Positions 37,919-50,322 of a stretch of DNA of 64,000 nucleotides are shown piece by piece. The stretch is from NCBI GenBank assembly GCA_013398175.1, contig VZRZ01005134.1, forward strand, positions 251,147 to 315,146. The letters are read 5' to 3'. The DNA is from Climacteris rufus. Its lineage: Eukaryota; Chordata; Aves; Passeriformes; Climacteridae. Both the position numbers and the translations under genes were made by a program. Every line of letters starts with the position of its first letter. Positions within the stretch are counted from its first letter, which is position 1. The notes under the pieces are model-generated. The model saw only the letters and a program-made list of their open reading frames with translations. It was not told the origin of the DNA and made no database searches.

Positions 37919-37944
37919 TATCTCTATATATGTATATAGAGATA
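37919..37944. repeat. 11-bp perfect inverted repeat with 4-nt loop
   Basis: TATCTCTATAT and ATATAGAGATA flank ATGT. It is AT-rich and sits at the edge of a TATA-rich block (37560-37945); it could be an extruding hairpin or chance in low-complexity DNA. Confidence 0.7.
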
Positions 37945-40900
37945 AAAAATGAATTTACAATAAATTTAACTGTGATCAGGTGAAGGCACGTGGGGAAGCA
38001 GAAGCAAAATTAAAAAAGAAGAAGAACATTGCTGAATGCAAGCAGGAAAAGTGGATTTCATGAAATAGAGGAAATCAAAGACCAGAAGATGCAAGGCAGG
38101 TGATGTAATGAAAAAAAATGGGAATAAAACTCTCTGGGATGCTATGGCTGTTGTACTTGGGGCAGCTCCAGCAAAGAGCTCACACCCCTGGCTTGAGAGC
38201 TTTCATTTTAATGGTGCCAGGGTCATATGGGATGATGTTAAGTCCCTAATGGTTCTCACCAAAGGCATGTGGAATGTTAAAAACTCGTATCTACACTATT
38301 TTTATTTAGTCTGAAGTTGATGCTTCCTTCTGTAGGCTCTGGATGCCATTGCCATGTGCTATCAGAAACCAATGAAATTTCATTTAGAAGGTTTAAGATG
38401 GCTGTAGGTGCTTGGCCTAAGCAAACCATGAAATCACACAGGAGCAAACACCTTGCATAGGCACAGGCCCTCTTCGTGTTCCAGTATTGTCCAATACTGG
38501 GATCAATAACTGAACCTCAGAGCTTCACTGTGGAAAGAATCTCATGGAGAACATCCATGACAACAGTTTTCACCCCAAGCACAGCACACACAGTGAGCAG
38601 GAGGTGACACCTCAAAGGTCCAAGCCATTCTGTGAGTTTACAATTCAATACTATTAGAAACCAAAAATCGCCTGTTTTCTGATTTTCTCGATTACTTTCA
38701 TTTTTGACCCACATTTGGAAGTCCTTCAAGGCAAAACTAAGAGCAACAGGATGCACTTAGTCCTGGACTACCCCACCAGCAACCAGGAATGCTTATTCCT
38801 GAAAATAGGAGAAATTAAGGACATGGTCTTCCTGTTAATGGCAGCAAGTATTTCAGCTGGCCATGTAAGAAATGTGTATTTTCTCTGCAAACCTTGCCTC
38901 AGCCACAATCTCACTGATGCAGGCAAGTGAAAAGTTATTTATTGTATACATCCATGCTCCCAAAAATATTTTTTTTAGTATTATAGAAATAGCCTTCTTT
39001 TATCATTGCTTCCTGCACTAGTTTGCATTCATTTACTCTTACTGACCATTATGGTGACTTTTCTGAAAACCAACAAAAGTGTTTTAGGTCAAAACAAGAC
39101 AAGTAAGATTTTACTGGGCACTGAAAATGCCTTTAACCTGTCGACAAGTGCATTGTTACACTTGAGTCGTGTCCTGTGTGTGTTTAATTCCCCACTGCCA
39201 CAGTGAGAAGTGTACTGCATATGCAACACTGTGTTTTATTTGTTTATAGCTTCTCAGGCTGCATATCAGAGAAGTCAGGCTTGTTTCTGTACAGCAAGTG
39301 AAATGTAATGATCCTGGAGAAATATGGGACTAACCCTTCTGAGGAGAAAATGCTGAATTAAAATGAATGAGATAGGACTTGCCAGTATTTTTTATGTACC
39401 ACTTAATGTAGAGCTCTGCAATATATATTTTTATTTGAACAAACTCCTTCAGGAGCTAAGCCTTTTCTAAACAGACAACCAATCAATATGAAGCAATATG
39501 ACATATGCTTTTCTCTTCCTAAATGCTGATAATTTTACCTGCACTAAATTGTACCCCTGTTGTTCCAAGGGCACCTCTGCATGCATGCAAACAAGATTCA
39601 CAGCTATGGTCACAGTTGATGTGTTGCCAGGCCACCCCAACAAATTACAATTTCATCCATAACAAACTAGAAATAGCACCACTAAAAACCTGTAGGCAAA
39701 TCACTCTTGTTTCAGGTTGACTCTTATCCACCAGCTCATGCAAGGAACCACGAGACACAAACCTTCTTCTGCCTTTTGCAAGTGTGATCTTAAATTAGTG
39801 TGGCTTTCACGGGCTCCAAAGGGGAATATGTTGTGCCTTACTCTCAGTTCCCACGAGCACACAGATTAGCCTTGCATGTCTCTTGTTCCACTGCCTGGAA
39901 CAATGCTGGGAGCAGCAGTGACAGGTAGAAAATAGAAAGGTTAAGCTTCCCACAGCTGCTCAATTAGGAGTATTCTCATCAGACTGTTCATTTGTTTCAT
40001 CATTTGTTTCCAAAACTGTTTTGCTCCTGAAAGGCAGCCATGTAGTAACCAAGCCTTCTTTGTCCATGTTGCAATCTGCCTAGTTATCCTAAAAATTAAA
40101 CTCTGTGATTTTTTTACCCCACTGAAGACTAAAAGCAGCTGAATACTTCCTAAAGGAAAATATTTGAAAAGTGCTATTCACTATTCTTGACTTACTGCTT
40201 AAAATGTAACTCACAACAGGCTCATCACCATCAGCCATCCCACAGAGACCTGACTATTTCAAGCACCCACCTGCATTTAAACAGAGGTCAGAAATACGTT
40301 AATGTAGCCAGAGATTAAATACATATAACTGCATTTGATCATTAAAGTAAAAAATACAAAGAGAGATCAGTTATGATGTAACACCCTGCAGTTGTTTTCC
40401 CTGATAATTAAAGATACCTCTGTCGGAGTAGTTAATGCTCCAACTTCTCTAGTTTCATAAAACTGGTCCTGTTTTGATGTATAAATGCTAAATGCATATG
40501 GATGCAGAATATTTAGAGTTTTGACAAAAGCCTGCACCAAATGAGGCATCACTGGGGTGGATGAAACCATGGGAGGCAAGAGGACAGCTGGCAAAGACAA
40601 CTAAATGCAAACCTTTATTTGTTTTAAGGGGGTGAAACATCCACAAGAAAATTAAATCAGGATGCTGACAACACAAATCAGGCTGCTGCTGTTTCAGGAC
40701 ATCACAGTTATCTTAATATGAATTATTTTTCAAGGTAGGTAGTCTATAATGGATATTTCTGTAGTGTGACTGACATAACTCTTAAGTTAACATGAGTCTG
40801 GAACCTGTGTTACATTTAATTGGGAAAATGTTTTAAAGATTCTGCCCTTTTTTGTCTTGGAAGGGACACACTTACATTATAAAATCAATATGCACCTCAG

Positions 40901-41410
40901 GACACCCTTATCAGCTTGTTAAATCCCACAATTTTGGCATGGTAGACAGCAGTGCAAAGGTGTGGATTACAGCTATTGAGCAAAATCTCCCCATGAATTT
41001 GGAAAGAAATACAGACACCATTAGTGACAACATTACCACCCCTGGGTAATTCTGATTTAATTTTTATTCTGGCAGTGTGACCAGGGCATGACTGCAATAT
41101 AACATCCAATCTAATGTGCTGCTTCAGATCAATGAGTTTGAACATCATGTAAGGCTTCAGATGGACTCTGCAAAAACAACAGTCACCATTCCACCCCTTG
41201 TGATGCAGCTAATCAAGAACAGCTCATTAGTTTTTGCAACATACTTCATGTTAAGGGTGCATAAAACCCTGTAAAAATAAAATGCAAATGAGCTGACGGT
41301 GTCATTAGGAAAGGTTAAATATTTTTACAAGCATTTTAGCATTTGTTGAAATATTTGAATTTATTTATCTATGTGTATGTGTAAGTTATAATTGAAATTA
41401 TTTGTTTTTC

Positions 41411-41574
41411 CCAGAGAAGCTGTGGCTGCCCCTGGATCCCTGGAAGTGTCCAAGGCCAGGCTGGACGGGGCTTGGAGCAGCCTGGGACAGTGGGAGGTGT
41501 CCCTGCCCATGGCAAGGATGGCACTGGATGATTTTGAAGGTCCCTTCCAACCCAAACCATTCTGTGATTCTATG
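41411..41574 (+). mobile_element. CR1 LINE fragment, 3' end
   Basis: Starts in CCCAGAGAAGCTGTGGCTGC, retains GTCCAAGGCCAGGCTGGACG and GTCCCTTCCAACCCAAACC, and ends ATTCTGTGATTCTATG. A short, well-preserved 5'-truncated copy. Confidence 0.9.
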
Positions 41575-43835
41575 CAATCAGCAAAAACCTGTATTTGTGC
41601 AAATATGTACTAATTTTGAAACATGTACAATGGCTGGCACAAAATAAATACCCTGAAAAGATTGAGTTCTAAAGTACAGTGCCTCAACAGGTCTTCAAGC
41701 ATTAACTTGCAGCACCCATGCAATATCCATTAATCTGCTGTACAAATTAAACCATCATGGGGGGGGGGAAAGACCCCCAGACCTAGAAAAATGCCTCTTG
41801 AGGGCAACATTTCCTCCTCCTTCAGGTGGTGACAAGAACAGACAACAGAGAAACACCAGTTTGCTCTTTGTTCGTGGAAAAGTTCTTATTTTCATGGCAA
41901 TTTCCTGGTGCCTCTGGTGCTCCTTGTATTGTTCCCCTGTAGCAACCACAGCAGTTTTTATTGTTATGATGCAATGTCAAGCACCCAGGGTTTCCTTACC
42001 ACATCTTGGCCTAAATCACTCATTTTTGTTACTTACTGAAAGCTTCAACTAATACAGAGTGCTTTCACCTCGATCAGAGTGGAAAATCCTTCACCCTCTG
42101 TATAAGCAAGAGACTCCTTTGAGCTCTCACAACAAAAATTGAGGCTCTTGTTGCAGGAAGTCACCCTCAAGCACGTCACAGTGCTCACATTTCTATACCC
42201 ACTCAGCTCTGCTTCTTGTGGCATTGTAATCCAGCACTAACTCCTGTAAGTCATCCCTGTCTGTGTGGTGTGTCCTGACAACACACATTTCACAAGTACT
42301 GTTAAAACAGGTGAGTTTGCTGGGCTTGATATTTAGAAACTCATGCAGAGCATGAGTTGAACATCCAGGTTTTAAATCTCTTTTTTTTCCCCCTGCTAAC
42401 ATTCACAGTGGACACAGCCAGTTACAGTCTATGCCTTGATTACTTACTCATGAATGTGCCAAAACCATGTTTGGATGTTACAGGAAATTGAGCTTTTTGT
42501 ACATAGTTTGCTATCAGCATCTTGTCTATTCTCCAATTCTGTATTTAAACCAGGCTGAAAAACATCATCATTTGTATAAATCAAAGCTGCTCTCAGTACT
42601 TTAAAAATTCCATTGATCATCAGCAACACTGCAAATTTCTGTGAAAAACTGTTTTCTGTTCATTTACACAATAACTTTCAATTCCTCTACGAAGTGTAAA
42701 CTTCTCTGTGCAATTTTACTTAATAACAGAGAGAAGCTCATTAAGATCACTCGACACTAACACACATAACGGTAATTTAAGAGGTTAGAAACATTGATGA
42801 TTAAACAATTAGGCAATAACATAAAACATGTAGTTCTCCTGGCTACTTGCTTAATTGGTGTGTGAGTGATTTATTCTGTGGTGAAGGTGTTTCAGCCATG
42901 GAATGGGAAATGCAGCAGAGTGCTTGAGATGAAATATGTGGAAATCAAAAGAGGAATGCCTGCACACAGAGGATTTGTAAGATATAAGGAAGCTCCTTGG
43001 CAGACATCAGGTACTTATCACCTTCCTTGTCCACCTGCCAGTGCCTGAGGGAACTTTCCAGCTCAGTGCTATGGATGAAACCAGCAGATCTGCTAAAAGC
43101 AAATTCCAAACACTTCATGTTATCTGTCCACACAATCAGGTTGTCCTCATTGCCAGACCCCAGGATCTTCTCCATTTCTTGTGGGCTAACTGGAAAAGCC
43201 ATGTGTGAGCTTCAGGGGATGCTGGCACAAGGCCATTTGTAGCATTGAAATGATTGTGTAGGGATATATTTCAGGTTATTAGCCTAATAATGTTGAATAA
43301 GAACCAGTTGGATATTTATGCTCAAATTAGTTCAAGTAAAAATACTGCATGACAAGCTGGGCTAGACTTTTTGCTTTGTTAAAGGCAAGCTCTTAACCAA
43401 AGCTAACCATGTCAACTCAGCAGAAAACAAGGTGTTCATTTTTTTGTCTCCTGAAGAGGCATCTCATGTAAGTAGTAATTCCTCTTTGCCTCCCTTTAAG
43501 TCAGACTAGAGAGATAGAGTGCCAGTGACTTGCTTAAATTTGCCTGGAGAGATTTATGAAGAATGTGCACAGAAAAGAATTGTACCAGAAGGATCTTTTT
43601 ACAAGAAGCATCCCACTGCAGACCAGACCAAGAGTTGCAGGGCATGACTCTGCAGAAATAAACATGAAAGCTCTATAAAACTAGAGTGGGATCCATAAAT
43701 TAGGGTTTTTTGGCATTATTCCTGTGTAAATGTAGTTATGCAAGCTCAGGAGGAAACTATTTTGATTGTCAGATCACACACGTGCACAGAAATCAAAAAG
43801 AAAAAAACAACAAACCATCTAAAAACCACCCCCCT

Positions 43836-43863
43836 AAACAAAACAAAACAAAACAAAACAAAC
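43836..43863. repeat. (AAAAC)n pentanucleotide repeat
   Basis: About five AAAAC units following a C6 run. A (TA)7 run lies 40 nt further on. Confidence 0.9.
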
Positions 43864-43900
43864 ACATCCAAAAGACAAAATATATTCATACACCTATAAG

Positions 43901-43914
43901 TATATATATATATA
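43901..43914. repeat. (TA)7 run
   Basis: Seven uninterrupted TA units in the giant intron. Confidence 0.9.
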
Positions 43915-46462
43915 CACATGTACACTGAAAGGCATTTTTCATTCATATTCAGATAAGGGAATTTCTGGAGTCTTATGTGCTCTGTCCATTTAGTAATTTC
44001 TAATGGATTTCTTCCTCTAAGTACTGGATGAAATCATGTCCAGTCTTTCCTCGAACTCAAATCTTCTTCTCACAGCCACAAAATCATTTGTCAGGGTTCC
44101 TCTGGTTTATCCTTCAGTGTGTAAGACCACCCCCAAAATCCTGACTGCTGACATCCTCTAGTTCCTGCCTCACGTACTTCCCTCATCCAGACACAACAAG
44201 CAGTGTCTTATCATTCACTTATGGGCAGTACAGAAAAAAAATGAGGAGCAGAAAGTGTGAAATTCCTAAATCCTGAGTTCATAGAGTCTGCATGTGGCTG
44301 CTGTTATGGACTATCACTACTACAATGAGCATTGCTAGCTCTTAATGTGAGTATGTTCATTTGTATAAATCTGCCACCTGCTACTCTCCTGCGACCCCAC
44401 TTTCTTAATTGTGAAAAATGCTTCATACTGCATAACAAACCTGCTTTTCTGTACTGTTCCCTGACTTCTTTTTGTTATGATATCTGCAGAGAACTTAGAA
44501 GGTTTGGCTAAAATTGAAAAAAACCCATATCTGAAACATGTGCTAACTGACTACTTTTACCTCTGTTTCAAATAGACATTGCTTATTGTGGATATTGACT
44601 TTTCTGTAAAAAAAGGAAAAAAACCCCAACATTTTGTATAACATGTCAGTTAATGGCAGTTCTTGAGCTGTAAAAATCCTCCTAAATAGCTCCTACAGCA
44701 ATGTGATACTAACGTTGGTGTGATAAACTAATGGATACAAGGAAAAGGACTGCCTGCCCTTTTGTTTTAATCCCTGCTGCATGAAAATTAAAATCAAGAG
44801 CAGGTCAGTGAAGAGATCTGTATTTTACAAGCAATCCAAGTCATGGCACTGAGTTTCTTTTTATGCTCTTCCCTTTATTCTGTGAAATAATGCAAGGATA
44901 CAATGCAAAGTGACAGATGACAAAATTGTCCAGAAAGCTCCTTGCAGAGTCTCTATTTCAGTTTTAAAGACTACATTGCCTAAATGGCATAAAATGAGAT
45001 TTACAGGTCTCTGGAAAACTGAGGAACAGATTTAATTTGAATAATTAATTTTAATGTTTTCATCTATTTTCTTCTGCATTAAAGTTTAATTTGCTTATAT
45101 CTTTTAATGCAAGAAATAAAACCTAATCGCCAGAATTTGGTTCTCAGTTTAGCCAAAATAAAACAGAAGGGCTTGTGCAATGTGGGAGGACTGCAATGTA
45201 AATTGATTAACCACAACTTCCACCTGCTGAGTGAGATACCATAAGAGATGACTTTTTCTTTTTTTTTTAAATCACAGAGGTAGATGCTACTGAATATGGC
45301 AGCATTTAATTCCAATTGCTCCATTTATGCCAGAATGCTATTATTCCACTTCAAATTTAACTTTTCAGAGGGTCAGAAAATTACAATGCTGTTGTTCTTC
45401 ACTACCCATCCTCTATTGTTCTAATAGAAGGTGTCATTATTTTTTCATTAGAACTAAAACCAGATAAGTTTTTATGACATCTTTCCAGTAGAGTGCAATG
45501 CAATCAGAAAATAAAAAAAAATATTCTGTAAAAAAGGGGCATCTGCTAATATAAAAAGAAACTCAAACATACAAAATTCTCAAAAGACCCTTCCTTTGTT
45601 CTCTTGTATTTTCTCTATGAAGTATATTTTGAATGGAAAATTACATTAGAACTACCAAAAAAAAAAAAAAAAACCAAAAAACACGTTCATATTTATAGGG
45701 TCATATTCCCTTAGCAACACAAAATTACACAAAGTAGGATGGGGAATAAAGAAAATAACAGGAATAATGTTAAGAGTCTCTAATAATACCCCCAAATAGC
45801 TCTTAAATTCTCATAAAACAGAGATTTAATTTTTAATATCAAAAGACTTTCTAGGACTATGAATTATTGCTGTGAACCTTGGAAAACAAGACTTCTAAGC
45901 TACTCTCCAATAAAAAACAACCCTTCAGATATATTTTGGAACACAAAGCAAATCCTACTGCAGTCCTGCAATTTATATATGTGTACATTTGGGGGGAAAG
46001 TGAAAAGAATAAATGGTTTGGTGGCAGATGCTGTGAGAAGTGGTTAAGCACTAATAACTAAAGAGGCAGGTGTTTTAAGGCAGCTCTGAGGTTTATTTTC
46101 AGTAAAGTGGTCCTCCCAGTGGAGTCAGATCCGCACGGAAGAAACAGCCAGGCTTGTCTAAGGAGCAGAATAAATGTGTCACTTGTTTTTCAGTCATCAC
46201 ACAACTCTCTTATCAATAGCCAGGCTGTGGCTCCCATCAGCTCCTTTGGATTTGGCTCACGCTCCCCTGATGTGTGACCCACCACCTGAAGTCCTGCTGA
46301 AGTGAAGAATTGCTCTCCTGTGACTGAGGCTCACCCCACTCCCTGTGCAAGTGTGGAGATGCAACACCTGCACAGCAGAAAATGGGATGTTTTCAGAGAT
46401 CCTGCTGGGGTGGATGAGGAACCTCAATGAGACATGCTGAAAACAACCAGGGTTTCTTCACT

Positions 46463-47060
46463 GAATCATGGAATGGTTTAGGATGGAAGGCACCTTAAAG
46501 ATCCTCTAGTTACAACAGTGCCACCCCTGCCATGGGCAGGGACACCTCCCACTGTCCCAGGTGCTCCCAGCCCCGTCCAGCCTGGCCTTGGGCACTGCCA
46601 GGGATCCAGGGGCAGCCACAGCTTCTCTGGGCACCCTGTGCCAGGGCCTCCCCACCCTCCCAGGGAACAATTCCTTCCCAATATCCCATCTGACCCTGCC
46701 CTCTGGCACTGGGAGCCATTCCCTGTGTCCTGTCCCTCCATCCCCTGTCCATGGTCTCTCTCCCTCTTTCCTGCAGCCCCTTCAGGCCCTGCAAGGCCAC
46801 AGTGAGGTGACCCCAGAGCTTCTCCTCTGTAGGCTGAACCCTCCCAGCTCTGCCAGCCTTCCCTCCCAGCAGAGCTGCTCCATCCCTCTGAGCATCCTGG
46901 AGCCTCCTCTGGCCTGGCTGCAGCAGCTCCAGCTCCTCCCTGTGCTGGGCCCAGGGCTGGGGCAGCTCTGCAGGTGGGGTCTCAGCTGAGCACAGGGGCA
47001 GAGGGGCAGAATCCCCCCTGCCCTGCTGCCCACGCTGGGGCTCAGCCCATTCTGTGGGGG
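46463..47060 (-). mobile_element. CR1 LINE fragment, longest 3' copy in the window
   Basis: On the minus strand it runs from the CTGCAGAGCTGCCCCAGCCC region (about 46980) through GGAGCTGGAGCTGCTGCAGC, GGACAGGACACAGGGAATGG and the GTGGCTGCCCCTGGATCCC block to a partial ATTCCATGATTC tail at 46463. It carries an incidental 200-codon open frame (47112-46510) that is not the CR1 ORF2 frame throughout and should not be taken as a gene. Same orientation as EDIL3. Confidence 0.88.
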
Positions 47061-50000
47061 ACCCATTTTTTGCCCCCACTGAGGCCCTTATGGAGGCACC
47101 AATGCTTTGCAAGTTCAGCTAACCACTGAGGTTTATAGTCTCAGCATCATCATGTAAGGCAGCTAGTGAGCCAAAACAACACCCTCTAAAAATCTCTTCC
47201 TTTTATTCGTTTGTAAACAAGCTGTCTAGTACCTCTCAAACAAAAAAAAAGAAATATATCCAAGTCTTAGCTTTTCCTCCAACAAGCTACTGAGGTTTCT
47301 AAAAGTTGAGGATGCTCAGGGTTAGGTAGCAAAACACAAAACTAAATCCACAATATTTTTCTATGTAAGTGTATATCAGGAGTGTTTGAATTCAGCGTAG
47401 CCGAAGTATAAATAAGACAAACTGAAGAGCATGTCAAAGTAAAGACAAGAAAAATAAATCCAGATAAAGGAACACGCAGGGTGGGTCTGTTCCAATATTT
47501 ATAAATACCAAATCAAGCCTTTGAATTTCTGATGCTGCCAAAGGGAGGTCATTAACCATCTGCAGTAAGGACTGTAAATGACATTTTAATAGTTTTCTTC
47601 TTAACACTTCTTAGCTGAAAGTAGTATTGGTGTGCTATAACTCTCATTTACCTCCTAACAAAGATGACTCATTAAGAGGGGCCTAAATATTTTTACTTTT
47701 GCCATTGGAATTAACAGATCTGTGTTTTCTTCACAGAGGTGTTTTCACTAGCTATATATAGAATTAATTTCAAATTGTGAAAATACTTTTCTGCTTAATT
47801 ATACAACAAAGAAAGGATGGCTTGAAATAGGATTAATATATCTTGTAGTTAATTAAACATGAAGCTTCTAAGGAGATCACTCCAGCAACAAAAGCAATTA
47901 AGGCTTGGTTATGTATAGTACATAATTAAGCAGGAAGTTCTTGTAATCCCAAGAACTAACTTTTAAAGCATGTATTCCATTAAAATACCCTTTTTTTCTG
48001 ACTTATCTTAGAGAAAACTATCAAATGTAGGTATAAGCCCTGTCAGCTCAGGTGTATTCTCAGCTCTGTTCTAATGTCAGAAATGAATCATAACATTAAA
48101 ATAAACATGGCTCCGTTCTGAAAAAAACTGCCTCTATTTCTATCTTTATTCCCACTGAGTAATTGAGAAGATGTACACAGAGACACAAGCCCAAAAAGCA
48201 GGGAGGAAATTCTGATGAAAGCCTGTTTTGATACTTCATATTACAAGTCTCAAGGCGCTCTTGAACAAGACCCAGGTAATTGGGGAAATGTTTAGTTGCA
48301 GTATTTTCATGTCTGTGGTGATTGCCCTTTTAAAGTCTCTTTCTCAGTTTCACTGCTGAGATTGTTCTTTTATGTCATGTTTTCTGACAGGGAAACTGCT
48401 CTTGCATTACTGGAGGATCGAGCAGGATGAATGTTATTAAGCAGAGTGGAAAGAGGGCCTTGCACAGCACAGTGCTGTAGAGACACACCTGAGTCAACAT
48501 GGAAATCAAAAATTAAAAAAAGCCAAATATTCTGCTGGGATCAACAACTTGACTGTGAGTAGGGTGTTTTTAGGGAAAAATACATGATGAAGCCAATGAA
48601 TAGGTTAAGATTCAGAAACCACAAGGGAAATGTTCAGGTCTACTGTATGTGATGCTTTAACATGCTGAGATATGACTATTTCATTTTCTGCTTACTGCGA
48701 GGTAAATGTCAGCCTGGTTATGCACATTTCCCCTTCCTCTGAATAAAGCTGCAAGATAGTTTGCTGCCTTCAAATTTAGATTAATTTGAAGTTCTTTCCC
48801 CATCCTTCCTTCTTTATGTTTGTATCTCAGTTTCATTATTTACTTAGCTAAAAAGATACAATCTCTGTTCCTCAGTTGCCAAGATAGGACTCAATCTGTT
48901 TCTGTTTCTTTATGTAGGAAATAGAATACAAACATGAATAGCACATTTTGAGCAACAATATTCTGAAGTCAACTAGAATCTCACAATAAAGCTTCACTGT
49001 GTTTTCAGAACAGGATAAAAAGAATGTAAAATTGAGTCTTATTCAGAGAAGAATATCTTTTCTTGAGCCTTGTATATTTCACTCATGAGATCTGGACAGA
49101 CACATGAAGAAAATATTAAGTATCTTGCTTAGTCAAGAAGCAGTCAAGGGAAAATATGTGCAGGGCTAACAAAAATACCACATTCCAATTACTAAAGCAT
49201 CAAGTTCTTGGAAAACACAACTAAACGTAGTTCCACTCTCTTTTTTCACTCTCATCATGCCCTGGCTTTGTCTCATCTGTGTTCACACCAGGTATTTTTT
49301 GTTACCTAAAGATAGTTGACCTTGACAAGGTCGCTTTGCTTCTCTCCATCATCTGTATTTTCTGTGTCATCCTTTTTTCTTGTCAAGACTCAGAGTATTG
49401 TAAGGCAACAACTGTGACCAACTCTGCTTGAGTCTAAAACTAATTCAGAGGTAGCTATGAAAACAAAAAACACTTTTATTAGAAAAAAGTGGATGCTATT
49501 TTGAAACAGTGCCATGAAAGAAGAGGGCATGAATAAGAAACGCATTTGGACCTAGACAATTTTGTAGATATTTTCTTATTTTAAGGGCGGGCAAGGAAAA
49601 TATGCCTCAATTTCTCAAATAGAGACAGAACATTATTTCAGGCCTGTGGAAATGATAGCATGGTAAAACAGGCAGGAATTTAAAACAATGAAAAACTAAC
49701 ATCTTTCCATTAAAGTTTCATGTATTGCTTTTTCAGAAGTTGCTGCTATTGGCATCAAGTAACACCAACATTTCCACTGTAAATACACAGCAACAAAAAA
49801 CTGCTTCAGACTCAGACCCTGTGTACATCAAAATTCAGAACTACCAGGCAGTTTTTGCTTACACTCCCAGATTTTCTAAAGCAAGATCAAAACCTGTTAT
49901 TGTAATAGGAAATGGGTCATTACTCAATCTAACTTTCATCTGCAGGGGAGTGATACAAGTCAGTAAGGGAGCTCACAGTACTCTCTGCTTTAAAGCTATA

Positions 50001-50234
50001 CAGGATTCCACTGTTTATGGAAACTCCTTAAGTAATTTTTGTTATTCATGATGAATTTATGTTTTACAGACAGGCTCTGGAGCACCTCAGATTTTACTGA
50101 AGGCTTAACAGAGAGAGCAGAGAATATAATTCAGTGAACACAGCAGGACTTTGTGCAATACAGTATTTTTCTCCTATAGAACCAGCAATACCTAATTTAC
50201 AGCTCAGACATGTCTTTGTTCCTTTCCATGGCTT

Positions 50235-50322
50235 GAGGGTTGCAGAGGTGATGCTGGATTGATGGTTGGACTTGATGATCTTCAAGGTCTCTTCCAACCT
50301 TGATGATTCTGTGATTCTATGA
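50235..50322 (+). mobile_element. CR1 LINE extreme 3' end
   Basis: Only the last 90 bases or so: GGTTGGACTTGATGATCTTC, AAGGTCTCTTCCAACC and ATTCTGTGATTCTATG. The severe 5' truncation is typical of CR1 retroposition. The subfamily cannot be decided. Confidence 0.85.

Noticed and set aside
46510..47112. The longest open frame in the window (200 codons, minus strand)
   Set aside because: It lies almost wholly in a CR1 3' fragment and continues into its non-coding tail region. High GC and few stops explain the length; no protein family is recognisable.
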